Source of the DNA: Halalkalibacillus halophilus DSM 18494
Lineage (GTDB): Bacteria > Bacillota > Bacilli > Bacillales > Alkalibacillaceae
NCBI RefSeq assembly: GCF_000423105.1
Contig: NZ_AUHI01000009.1
Location: forward strand, 62,001 to 126,000
DNA length: 64,000 nt
Reading direction: 5' to 3'
The notes beneath the pieces are model-generated. The model was not told the origin of the DNA. It was given only the letters and a program-made list of their open reading frames with translations, and searched no databases. Below, in pieces: positions 50,474 to 57,333 of the stretch. Position 1 is the stretch's first letter; each line of letters opens with the position of its first letter. The translations under genes and the position numbers were made by a program.

Positions 50474-51381
50474 TATTCCTGCACCGCCTTCATAAATACG
50501 TCTTCTAGGGAAGAGGTTGCTACTTCGAATTTGCTTAGTTCCCATTCTTCTTCCTGAACAATACTTAAAATTTGTTTTCTGGCTTGTGGGAGGTCATGTA
50601 CACTTACTTTTATTATTCCTTCTAAACGTTCCACTTGAAAGATTGACTCCATCTCTCTAAGCTTTTCTTCTATATATTTCGGTTCCTGGGTGAAAGCTAA
50701 ATGAATGGAAACAGTTTCTTGAGCATCACGTACATCTTCTAAGGAACCTTGTTTAATCATTTTTCCGTGATGTAATAGTAAAATTTCTTCGCTAACTTCT
50801 TCTGCATCGTTCAAGATGTGAGTGGAGAAAAGAATCGTTGCGTCTTTTTTTAGTTCCCGAATTAAATTTAACACTTCACGCCGGCCAATCGGGTCCAGGG
50901 CAGAGACAGGTTCATCTAAAATAATTAGTTTTGGTCGATGAATCAAAGCTTGAGCAATCCCTAGTCTTTGTTTCATGCCCCCAGAATATTTGGAGATTCT
51001 TAATTTCTTTTGGTCATATAAGTTTACGAGTTGTAGCAGTTCATCTGCGCGTTTTTTCGCGTCTTCTTTAGAGAGGTGAGAGATTCTCCCAACATAAATG
51101 AGAAATTCTTCTCCGCTCATCCAGTTATGAAATACTGGAAACTGGGGCAAATAACCAACATGCGCCCGGACATCTTTCGATAATTCCTTTTCACTAAAGT
51201 CAATCGATCCACCTGAAGGTTTGATAAACCCCGCAAGCATTCGGAGAGTCGTTGTTTTACCAGCTCCATTTGGGCCGAGTAAAGCGACACATTTCCCTTG
51301 ATTCAAGGTGAAGTTAATTTCATCTACAACATTTGTATGGTTATACGTTTTGGTTAACTTTTCAGCAGCTAATAATGCCAT
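50473..51381 (-). CDS. yxlF: ABC transporter ATP-binding protein (YxlF-like)
   Basis: A 302-residue ATPase. Walker A is GPNGAGKTT, signature YSGGMKQRLGI, Walker B LIILDEPVSALDP and H-loop FSTHIL. The C-terminal 90 residues are the accessory region usual for this type. ATG at 51381 follows GGAAGGAG at eight bases and stands one base after the stop of the yxlE-like gene; the longer frame to 51405 overlaps that gene. It forms an exporter with YxlG. The substrate is unknown. Confidence 0.9.
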   Translation of the reverse strand: MALLAAEKLTKTYNHTNVVDEINFTLNQGKCVALLGPNGAGKTTTLRMLAGFIKPSGGSIDFSEKELSKDVRAHVGYLPQFPVFHNWMSGEEFLIYVGRISHLSKEDAKKRADELLQLVNLYDQKKLRISKYSGGMKQRLGIAQALIHRPKLIILDEPVSALDPIGRREVLNLIRELKKDATILFSTHILNDAEEVSEEILLLHHGKMIKQGSLEDVRDAQETVSIHLAFTQEPKYIEEKLREMESIFQVERLEGIIKVSVHDLPQARKQILSIVQEEEWELSKFEVATSSLEDVFMKAVQE

Positions 51382-51382
51382 C

Positions 51383-51571
51383 TTATGGTCTCCTTCCAAT
51401 AACAAAATATAAAATCGGCCCTATTAAATTCCCAAAAATAATAATTAAAGCCCACATCCATTTAGGTCCTTGGGTTTCCTCGATTCGTTTAAGGTCAATC
51501 AGCGCAATAACAATCAAAATTAATTGTAATCCGACTATTGGTAAGATTAGTTGGAAAATGGTTTCATCCAC
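51383..51571 (-). CDS. yxlE: PLDc_N-domain small membrane protein (YxlE-like)
   Basis: A 62-residue protein with two helices, LPIVGLQLILIVIALIDL and WMWALIIIFGNLIGPILYFVIG, ending GRRP. The D(L/R)...GP.W.W...I...N..GP.LYF..G pattern is the phospholipase-D nuclease N-terminal (PF13396) domain found alone in YxlE. GTG at 51571 has AAAGGAG eight bases upstream. First gene of a yxlEFG-like operon. In B. subtilis YxlE takes part in anti-SigY control; here that role is not evident. Confidence 0.83.
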   Translation of the reverse strand: MDETIFQLILPIVGLQLILIVIALIDLKRIEETQGPKWMWALIIIFGNLIGPILYFVIGRRP

Positions 51572-51631
51572 GATGATCACTCCTTTGACATATATTATAT
51601 CGTAAAAATAGTATATTGGATGGAATATAGA

Positions 51632-51667
51632 CAAAAAAAGTCACCCTTCTTTACGAAAAAGGTGACT
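51632..51667 (-). terminator. Terminator of the GNAT gene
   Basis: In the minus direction AGTCACC and GGTGACT form a 7-bp stem followed by TTTTTTTG. It lies 65 bp after the GNAT stop codon. Confidence 0.85.
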
Positions 51668-51731
51668 AATTTAATCGAACTATTTATTTGAAAGAACAGG
51701 CTGATTAGGCAACCTGTACAGTCTTACACTT

Positions 51732-52283
51732 TCAAGCTTCTAGTTCGCCAATTTCCTCTTGTTGCTGCTCATGCATGTAGAACATGAACGCTTCTTTATA
51801 AATGGCAAACAGATGATATTTCTTTTCGCTTTGATTAACTTGTTCGTATACTGCAGGGTACGTTTCATTTGCTAGAGTTGCGTAAGATAATTTCTGCATT
51901 GCTTTATAGGAGCGGAGATTTTGCTGATTTACTTTCAAGAAAACTACTTCAATTTCTTGTTCCATAAACAATTCCCACAGAAATAATTCTTTCGCATATT
52001 GGTTATAGCCTTTTCCGAAATAAGGTTTGCCTAACCAAGTAGCAAGAAAGCCTTTGCCTTCAGTAATGTCGTATAAAGTAATAGCGCCAATTGGTAATTC
52101 CCATTCATCCAAAATGGTACGAGAAATCAACTCGCCATTTTCCTCTTGTTGATTCATTTTGTTGATAAAGAAATAATACGCTTCGAGTGACTCTACTCTT
52201 TCACGTACATAAGGCTTTACTGCTTCATCATCTAGTAATGGAAACAGTGTTGGAACGTCATGGACATCTCTTCTTTTCAGCAT
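51732..52283 (-). CDS. GNAT family N-acetyltransferase
   Basis: A 183-residue RimJ/RimL-type acetyltransferase. MLKRRDVHDVPTLFPLLDD starts the fold; LPIGAITLYDI, FLATWLGKPYFGKGYNQYAKE (the acetyl-CoA pyrophosphate loop in degenerate form) and VFLKVNQQNLRSYKAMQKLSY follow. RimL-type enzymes acetylate ribosomal proteins, amino acids or antibiotics; the substrate is unknown. AAAGGAGGGGA six bases before the ATG at 52283 is strong but is buried in a terminator-like hairpin. A tRNA-like structure lies further upstream, so expression is probably controlled by its leader. Confidence 0.9.
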   Translation of the reverse strand: MLKRRDVHDVPTLFPLLDDEAVKPYVRERVESLEAYYFFINKMNQQEENGELISRTILDEWELPIGAITLYDITEGKGFLATWLGKPYFGKGYNQYAKELFLWELFMEQEIEVVFLKVNQQNLRSYKAMQKLSYATLANETYPAVYEQVNQSEKKYHLFAIYKEAFMFYMHEQQQEEIGELEA

Positions 52284-52315
52284 AAAAAATCCCCTCCTTT
52301 GGTATCGTGAGGGGA
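52284..52315 (-). terminator. Attenuator hairpin that sequesters the GNAT ribosome binding site
   Basis: In the minus direction TCCCCTC, a 12-base loop and GAGGGGA form a perfect 7-bp stem (8-9 with G-U pairs), followed by TTTTTT and immediately the ATG. The downstream arm is the Shine-Dalgarno sequence. Folding would stop transcription or, if read through, translation. Confidence 0.8.
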
Positions 52316-52372
52316 CTCGCACATACAGAAAACATAGGCGGCCTGGGTTGACGAATCACCCTCGAATTTTTT

Positions 52373-52414
52373 TCATTTGCACATCAGAAACTGATTGTTG
52401 CACACAATGTACAT
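52373..52414 (-). CDS. Possible 13-codon leader peptide
   Basis: An ATG-initiated frame encodes MYIVCNNQFLMCK and then stops, between the tRNA-like element and the attenuator hairpin. It has no good Shine-Dalgarno sequence (only GGA at eight bases), so translation is uncertain. If used, ribosome position could affect the downstream hairpin. Confidence 0.25.
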   Translation of the reverse strand: MYIVCNNQFLMCK

Positions 52415-52420
52415 TTCAAA

Positions 52421-52495
52421 AATCCGGGGTGGGAATCGAACCCACTAGAACTGCTTTGTGACAAGCAGTGGCGCACCATTTGCCTTCCCTTTCTT
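52421..52495 (-). ncRNA. tRNA-like element at the 5' end of the GNAT leader
   Basis: In the minus direction the order is D-arm GGC-AAATGGTGC-GCC, anticodon-like arm ACTGC-TTGTCAC-AAA-GCAGT, variable TCTA, and a perfect T-arm GTGGG-TTCGATT-CCCAC, followed by CCCGGAT. The anticodon-like loop has U33, GUC (Asp) and C38. A matching 5' acceptor strand (ATCCGGG) is absent: only GGG in AAAGGG can pair with CCC. No CCA is encoded. It is therefore not a normal tRNA. Predicted transcription starts just before it, so it would form the 5' end of the GNAT mRNA or a separate small RNA. Confidence 0.65.
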
Positions 52496-52508
52496 TTTAA
52501 CTAAATGA

Positions 52509-52537
52509 ATTCTACAATATTTTATTCCGTTTGAAAA
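52509..52537 (-). promoter_or_regulatory. Candidate promoter for the tRNA-like leader and GNAT gene
   Basis: In the minus direction TTTTCA and TAGAAT (one mismatch to TATAAT) are 17 bp apart. The start site would fall about 52500, directly before the tRNA-like element. Confidence 0.5.
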
Positions 52538-52617
52538 TAGGTTTGCATCATTTTTTATAAAATAATTTTATTGACTTTTAAGAATGTTGATATACCAAGG
52601 TTTATAAGCTAAAAAAA

Positions 52618-53523
52618 TTAATAAATATCTTGTAAAGCACTTCGTAGATCTGGGAATATAAATTCATACCCGTGTTCTTCTAATTTCTTCGGGTATACAT
52701 ATTGGCCTTGTAGTAGTAAATCTGCCATATCTCCAAGGATGGTACGGATCGCAAATGATGGCGCCGGAATCCAGTGTGGACGGTTAAGTGCATCGGCTAA
52801 TTCTTTTCCAAACTCCTTGTTTTGACGAGGATATGGTGCTGTGAAGTTCACAACATCTTCTACGTCATGCTTATGAATGATAAATTCCATAGCATTAATA
52901 ACATCGTCAATATGAATCCAAGACATCCATTGTTCCCCGTTACCTAGGCGGCCACCACCGAACAGTTTATATGGAAGTGCCATATTTGGTAGGGCACCTT
53001 CTTCTCCGTCTAGAATTAATCCAAATCTCGTTTTTATGGTTCGAATACCTAATTGTTTTGCTTCATCTACTTCATTTTCCCAAACATTACATACTTCAGC
53101 TAAGAAATCATCGCCTGGAATAATCGTATCTTCCGTATAAATATTAGTCTCTGAATTCCCATAAAACCCTACAGCAGAAGCGTTAATGTATACTCGTGGT
53201 TGTGCCCTTAATGCTCCCATAATACGTATGAATTCTCTAGTTGTTGAAATTCGACTCTCTAGAATGGATTTTTTCCGTTCTTCCGTCCATCTTCCACTAG
53301 CTAAGGACTCTCCAGCTAAATTAATACAAACATCCATGGCTTCTAATTCAAGTTCAGGCTGACTATTTGGAGTAAGCCACTCAATATACTTTACATTCGG
53401 TTCATTGTCATCATACTTGTCGGGGTTTCTTGTAAGAATATAAATTTCGTCATCTTTTGCGGTGAAGTGATCGACAAGTCTACGACCGACGAACCCTGTA
53501 CCGCCTGCTATTAAAATTCTCAA
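52618..53523 (-). CDS. yfhF: TIGR01777-type NAD-dependent epimerase (YfhF-like)
   Basis: A 301-residue extended SDR protein of the TIGR01777/SDR39U1 group. MRILIAGGTGFVGRRLVDHF is the nucleotide-binding loop, INLAGESLASGRWTEERKK the family signature, and NASAVGFYGNSETNIYTED carries the active-site region; the C-terminal DUF1731-type segment ends the protein. The substrate is unknown. It is the first gene of a region that parallels B. subtilis yfhF-recX-yfhH. It is divergent from recX. Confidence 0.92.
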   Translation of the reverse strand: MRILIAGGTGFVGRRLVDHFTAKDDEIYILTRNPDKYDDNEPNVKYIEWLTPNSQPELELEAMDVCINLAGESLASGRWTEERKKSILESRISTTREFIRIMGALRAQPRVYINASAVGFYGNSETNIYTEDTIIPGDDFLAEVCNVWENEVDEAKQLGIRTIKTRFGLILDGEEGALPNMALPYKLFGGGRLGNGEQWMSWIHIDDVINAMEFIIHKHDVEDVVNFTAPYPRQNKEFGKELADALNRPHWIPAPSFAIRTILGDMADLLLQGQYVYPKKLEEHGYEFIFPDLRSALQDIY

Positions 53524-53586
53524 GTAGATGTACCTCCTTTGTATGTATTATAATGAACAAAACGTCTTTCACTGGGAGCGAGTAGG

Positions 53587-54399
53587 ATGATTATTAGTAA
53601 GATAACGACGCAAAAGAAAGCCAAGAACCGTTATAATATTTTTGAAGAGAAGCAAGGTTCTGACCTATATGCATTCAGTATTCATGAGGATTTACTTGTA
53701 AGGTTTGAAATTAGAAAGGGATTAGAGCTCACCAATGATCGAGTTGAAGAAATTAAACAACAAGACGCATTGTATAAATACTATACCCTGTCTTTAAACT
53801 TTTTAAGCTACCGAATGCGTGCAAAATCTGAAATTTTTAAATACCTAGAGCAAAAAGAAGCGACAGAAGATGAAATAAAAACAGTGTTGAACCGGTTAGA
53901 AGAAGAGAAGTTGGTCGATGACCTTGCATTCGCGCAGGCTTTTGTAAGAACGAAGGTAAGTACAGCTTCAGGTGGACCTAATAAAGTAAGACAAGAATTA
54001 AAACAAAAACAAATTCCTGAAGAATTTATAGAACAAGCGATTAGTAATTACAGTTTTGAAGATGAAGTGGATAAGGCACATAAATTGTTACAAAAAAAGT
54101 TGAATTCAAGTAACAGAAAATCTTTTCAAGAACAGTTGAATGGAGCCAAGCAAACGTTGATGCAAAAAGGATATTCATTCGAAGCAATCCAAGCTGCAAT
54201 CGACACGCTAGAACCTGAAGTTGATGAAGAAGAAGAATGGCAAGCTGTTGTTTACCAAGGGGAGAAGGCATGGCGCAAGTATGAGCGAAAACATGAAGGG
54301 TATACGCTTCAACAAAAAGTTAAAGCCTCTCTATATCAGAAAGGCTTTAACGGGGATTTAATTAAACAGTTTATAGAGGAAAAAGTAGCGGAAGGTTAA
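53587..54399 (+). CDS. recX: RecA regulatory protein RecX
   Basis: A 270-residue RecX, about as long as B. subtilis RecX. Repeated three-helix units are visible, with LSYRMRAKSEIFKYLEQKEA, LNRLEEEKLVDDLAFAQAFVRTK and VRQELKQKQIPEEFIEQAIS in the central region, and a second set toward the C-terminus (VKASLYQKGFNGDLIKQFIE). RecX binds RecA filaments and modulates their activity. The gene is divergent from yfhF and ends one base from the convergent SDR gene. Confidence 0.94.
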   Translation: MIISKITTQKKAKNRYNIFEEKQGSDLYAFSIHEDLLVRFEIRKGLELTNDRVEEIKQQDALYKYYTLSLNFLSYRMRAKSEIFKYLEQKEATEDEIKTVLNRLEEEKLVDDLAFAQAFVRTKVSTASGGPNKVRQELKQKQIPEEFIEQAISNYSFEDEVDKAHKLLQKKLNSSNRKSFQEQLNGAKQTLMQKGYSFEAIQAAIDTLEPEVDEEEEWQAVVYQGEKAWRKYERKHEGYTLQQKVKASLYQKGFNGDLIKQFIEEKVAEG

Positions 54400-54400
54400 A

Positions 54401-55060
54401 CTATTTTTCTACATGGATTTCTTCACGACCATCATCCTGTTCGATGATCTGGTTTGCGTATGATTCTGGGGAAGGAAGTACGGACGGATCGCTCATGTAG
54501 TCACTGTCATTCCAGAAAGGTGTGTTCATTCCACCCATGTAAACCGCTGATATACTAATTGACTCATTCGCTAATTCTTTTTGTAGGCTTTCTGTGAACC
54601 CGCGTTGAGCAAATTTACTTGCACAATATGCTGATTCTTTTACTTTTCCTTTTAAACCAGCAGTGGAAATAATGTTTAATATCCTACCTTTTGCATGTAA
54701 CACAGCAGGCAAAAGTAGTTTCGTCGTATAAATTAAACCATTTACATTTACGTCAACCATGGTATCAATTTCATCTTTAGATAGTTGATCAATAGTATGG
54801 AAATATCCTATACCAGCATTGTTAATTAACAAGTCAATGCTCGTGTATTTTTCACTTAAGTGTTTCACCTCATCCCAACTAGTTATATCACATGTTGCGA
54901 CTTCAGCAGATAGAGAATCCCTTTCAAGTTCGTCTTTGACAGTATTTAATTTTTTTAAATTACGCCCGACTAGGATGATGTGATAGTCAGCCTTTGCATA
55001 TTTAAAGGCAAGTGCTCGACCAAGACCAGAGCCTGCCCCTGTAATAAGTGCTTGTTTCAT
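54401..55060 (-). CDS. Short-chain dehydrogenase/reductase
   Basis: A 219-residue classical SDR. The cofactor loop is ALITGAGSGLGRALAFKYA (GxxxGxG), NNAG is present in LLINNAGIGYF, and the catalytic Ser-Tyr-Lys are in NIISTAGLKGKVKESAYCASK. VGRN after strand 2 fits NADP use. It acts on an unknown carbonyl or alcohol. It interrupts the otherwise conserved recX-yfhH order and is read in the opposite direction, tail-to-tail with recX and without a terminator between. Confidence 0.9.
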   Translation of the reverse strand: MKQALITGAGSGLGRALAFKYAKADYHIILVGRNLKKLNTVKDELERDSLSAEVATCDITSWDEVKHLSEKYTSIDLLINNAGIGYFHTIDQLSKDEIDTMVDVNVNGLIYTTKLLLPAVLHAKGRILNIISTAGLKGKVKESAYCASKFAQRGFTESLQKELANESISISAVYMGGMNTPFWNDSDYMSDPSVLPSPESYANQIIEQDDGREEIHVEK

Positions 55061-55150
55061 CGGTTGATCCTCCTTGGTGATTAAAATATTTCATTTTTAT
55101 TATGCTTGAATTTTGATAAGATGTAAAAGGAGATTGAAAGGAGATTGGAC

Positions 55151-55477
55151 ATGCAACGAAGATATAGTGAGTATACAATCCATGAATTACAAAAAGAAAT
55201 TTCGGATTTAACAGAGAAAGCTCAAAAAGCGGAACAAATGGGAATGGTCAATGAATTCGCTGTTTATCAAAGAAAAATTGTTATGGCAAAATCCTACGCG
55301 ATGGACCCGAGAAGATTTAAAAATAAAGAAACATACGAAATTCAAGGAGCGCCAGGGGAGTATTTGAAAATCCGTTATATGAACGGTATTTTTGCTTGGG
55401 GCAAACGTTTAGATAAAGAAGGCAACGTGCTGAATGAAGAAGAAGCGCTGCCCATTGCATTATTGATTGAGGAGTAG
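55151..55477 (+). CDS. yfhH: YfhH family protein (DUF1811)
   Basis: A 108-residue protein. RYSEYTIHELQKEISDLTEKAQKAEQMG forms an N-terminal helical hairpin and MAKSYAMDPRRFKNKETYEI leads to an SH3-like barrel (APGEYLKIRYMNGIFAWGKR), the structure type known for YfhH. ATG at 55151 has AAAGGAG seven bases upstream. Function unknown. It follows recX in B. subtilis too. Confidence 0.88.
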   Translation: MQRRYSEYTIHELQKEISDLTEKAQKAEQMGMVNEFAVYQRKIVMAKSYAMDPRRFKNKETYEIQGAPGEYLKIRYMNGIFAWGKRLDKEGNVLNEEEALPIALLIEE

Positions 55478-55488
55478 GGGGAAGAATA

Positions 55489-56043
55489 ATGATGAAGTGG
55501 ATTGGAGTTATCTTGGCTACATTTTTCATTCTAGCCGGATGTCAAAGTGATGAGTCACAAGAGCCAATGTCAGAGGCAGATGTAGCAGAAGGGCTAGAGA
55601 TATCTGAGGATTCGATTATGCATACGGAAGAAAAGGATCAATTTACCGTTGCCTTTTATGAAGAGGAAGAAACGTTTCGAGTCGGTCATTTTGCATATGA
55701 AGATAGCGAATGGAATGCAAAAGGTTCCTCAGGTTTTGACTACAACAAAAAACGACCTTTAACTTCTGGAATAACAGGTTGGCCAACAGAAGAGGATTCA
55801 GATGAAATGCAATATGTACTGCTAGGGGAAATGAATGACGAGACCATCGATCACATTGAAGTTCGGACACCAGATGAAAACTTTGATGCAGAAATGATTG
55901 GGCAAGAATCAGATGATTATTGGTTTGTTTTCTTAGATGGGATGACTCAAGAAGAGCTAATTGCCTCCGTAACCGCTTTTGATGAAGAAGGAGCAGCCAT
56001 TCATTCTGATATTTTCCAACCAAATCCGGATGAAGAATTGTAG
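55489..56043 (+). CDS. Lipoprotein, unknown function
   Basis: A 184-residue lipoprotein. The signal peptide WIGVILATFFILAGC ends in a lipobox (LAGC) with Cys19 as the lipid anchor. The mature chain is very acidic and begins QSDESQEPMSEADVAEG. No catalytic motif is recognised. GTAGGGGGAAGA precedes the ATG. It lies 11 bp after yfhH and is probably cotranscribed with it. A phased repeat array follows its stop codon. Confidence 0.8.
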   Translation: MMKWIGVILATFFILAGCQSDESQEPMSEADVAEGLEISEDSIMHTEEKDQFTVAFYEEEETFRVGHFAYEDSEWNAKGSSGFDYNKKRPLTSGITGWPTEEDSDEMQYVLLGEMNDETIDHIEVRTPDENFDAEMIGQESDDYWFVFLDGMTQEELIASVTAFDEEGAAIHSDIFQPNPDEEL

Positions 56044-56074
56044 TAAATTCACGAGTGTTACTGAAAAATTAAGA

Positions 56075-56250
56075 TTTGTGGATATAGCTTATGTTTTCTG
56101 GATAAGCGAAGGTATTTCTGGATATATCTATAAATTTCGTGGATATACAATCGACATTTCTGGATATATTTAGTTTCATGTGGATAAACAGGAACTTTTC
56201 TGGATATACATCTAATATTGTGGATATGATGTCCGCGCGGTATTCCGATA
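56075..56250 (+). repeat. Phased 20-21-bp intergenic repeat array (locus 3, largest)
   Basis: GGATA recurs at 56080, 56100, 56120, 56141, 56162, 56182, 56202 and 56222, spacings of 20 or 21 bp, inside units of the form TTTCTGGATATA (or TTTCGTGGATATA) plus about eight variable bases; a ninth, degenerate copy (CCGATA) is at 56245. It lies between the lipoprotein gene and a bidirectional terminator. The same core recurs on the other strand at 61.4 kb and twice at 58.45 kb. Confidence 0.9.
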
Positions 56251-56276
56251 CATCGCCTATTTAATATTAAAAAAAT

Positions 56277-56322
56277 TAAAGAAGATCTCTCCTCCTGAAA
56301 AAGGGAAGAGATCTTCTTTTCT
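56277..56322. terminator. Bidirectional terminator
   Basis: AAAGAAGATCTCT and AGAGATCTTCTTTT form a 13-bp stem with inner TCCT/AGGG pairing. It ends converging transcripts of the lipoprotein gene and yfhP; its downstream edge reaches the last bases of yfhP. Confidence 0.9.
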
Positions 56323-57298
56323 ATTGTAGCGGTTCTAATTTTTGTTGTAATTTGTGTTCTGTATAAACCCAGCCTGTATAGGAAGTTAGGATATTGTAAA
56401 ACTTATCGAGGGTCACTACTGCGACAAATGGGTAGTGGCCGTTCGAACGGTAGCGTAAATCAATAAATCGTATTTCAATATAGTCGTCGAATCGATCGAT
56501 TTCGTAACGATATATTGGTGAGAAACCCCGAAAAGCTTGCACGTTTTTATCAGAAAACGCAGCGTTCATTTCTGCTGTGTCGGGTAATGGTCGCTTTTTA
56601 AACGTATCCTTGATGTCTATTTGCCCATCATTACTGAAGGCTACATGGTAATAATCAGGTGTTTCAATCACAATTCTCCATGCGTTTTGGCGAATGGTTG
56701 GTTGGGTGATGATTTTCGTTGCATCATTAAAATGTTTATATAGTATATCAGTGATTTCTTTTTTGTCGTAAAATCGTTTAATATAATATAGAAACACAAT
56801 AAAGAATATAATCCCGTACGTTTGAGCTGGATCAGCACCAAGTAACCATGCTATTCCACCTGCAACAAACATCATGAACATAAACGGATCAAACGTATTA
56901 ATCCAACCGAGGGCGACCCATTTGTTTATAAAGGGTCGAAAAGCTTGTGTTCCGTATGCGTTAAAGATATCTACGAACACATGCAAACTTACTGCTATTA
57001 ACACCCAAAGCCATAAATTCAAAAATGGTATTTCCATGGAGAATAAATAGACCGCTAAGGATACGACGATACTCCAAATGAGGACGGCTAGTGGAGAGTG
57101 TGAGCTGCCTCTATGGTGTCTGATATAAGTAGCGTTGTCTTTAAATTTGAAAAAAGTATCAAAATCTGGAGCGTGCGAACCAACAATGGCGCCAATAAAA
57201 ACAGCTTGAAACAAAGCACTATCTTGCTGGATAGCTGGGTCTATGGTGGCGATCCCGCCTATTGCGACGCCCATAGTAATATGGGTTGCAGTATCCAA
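56321..57298 (-). CDS. yfhP: Membrane-bound metal-dependent hydrolase (YfhP-like)
   Basis: A 325-residue protein of the YdjM/YfhP family (PF04307). The metal-site motifs are THITMGVAIGG near the start, GSHAPDFDTF and YIRHHRGSSHSPLAV; four helices follow to about residue 190 and then a soluble C-terminal domain. AAGGAGGT seven bases before TTG at 57298 sets the start; the longer frame overlaps mutY. It matches B. subtilis YfhP (about 327 residues) and is divergent from mutY as expected. Substrate unknown. Confidence 0.93.
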   Translation of the reverse strand: MDTATHITMGVAIGGIATIDPAIQQDSALFQAVFIGAIVGSHAPDFDTFFKFKDNATYIRHHRGSSHSPLAVLIWSIVVSLAVYLFSMEIPFLNLWLWVLIAVSLHVFVDIFNAYGTQAFRPFINKWVALGWINTFDPFMFMMFVAGGIAWLLGADPAQTYGIIFFIVFLYYIKRFYDKKEITDILYKHFNDATKIITQPTIRQNAWRIVIETPDYYHVAFSNDGQIDIKDTFKKRPLPDTAEMNAAFSDKNVQAFRGFSPIYRYEIDRFDDYIEIRFIDLRYRSNGHYPFVAVVTLDKFYNILTSYTGWVYTEHKLQQKLEPLQ

Positions 57299-57333
57299 CG
57301 GTTTTACCTCCTTTATAAAAGTTAGGTGACGAC

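Noticed and set aside
52421..52495. Functional tRNA gene
   Set aside because: The T-arm and D-arm are good, but the 5' acceptor strand is missing, the anticodon stem has three extra bases and no CCA is encoded; treated as a tRNA-like element.
52284..52500. T-box riboswitch
   Set aside because: The conserved T-box antiterminator sequence (AGGGTGGNACCGCG) is not present; GAGGGTGA is only a partial likeness and there is no Stem I with a specifier loop.
56075..56250. CRISPR array
   Set aside because: The unit is only 20-21 bp with a conserved core of about 12 bp and no constant repeat plus unique spacer pattern; no cas genes are in the window.
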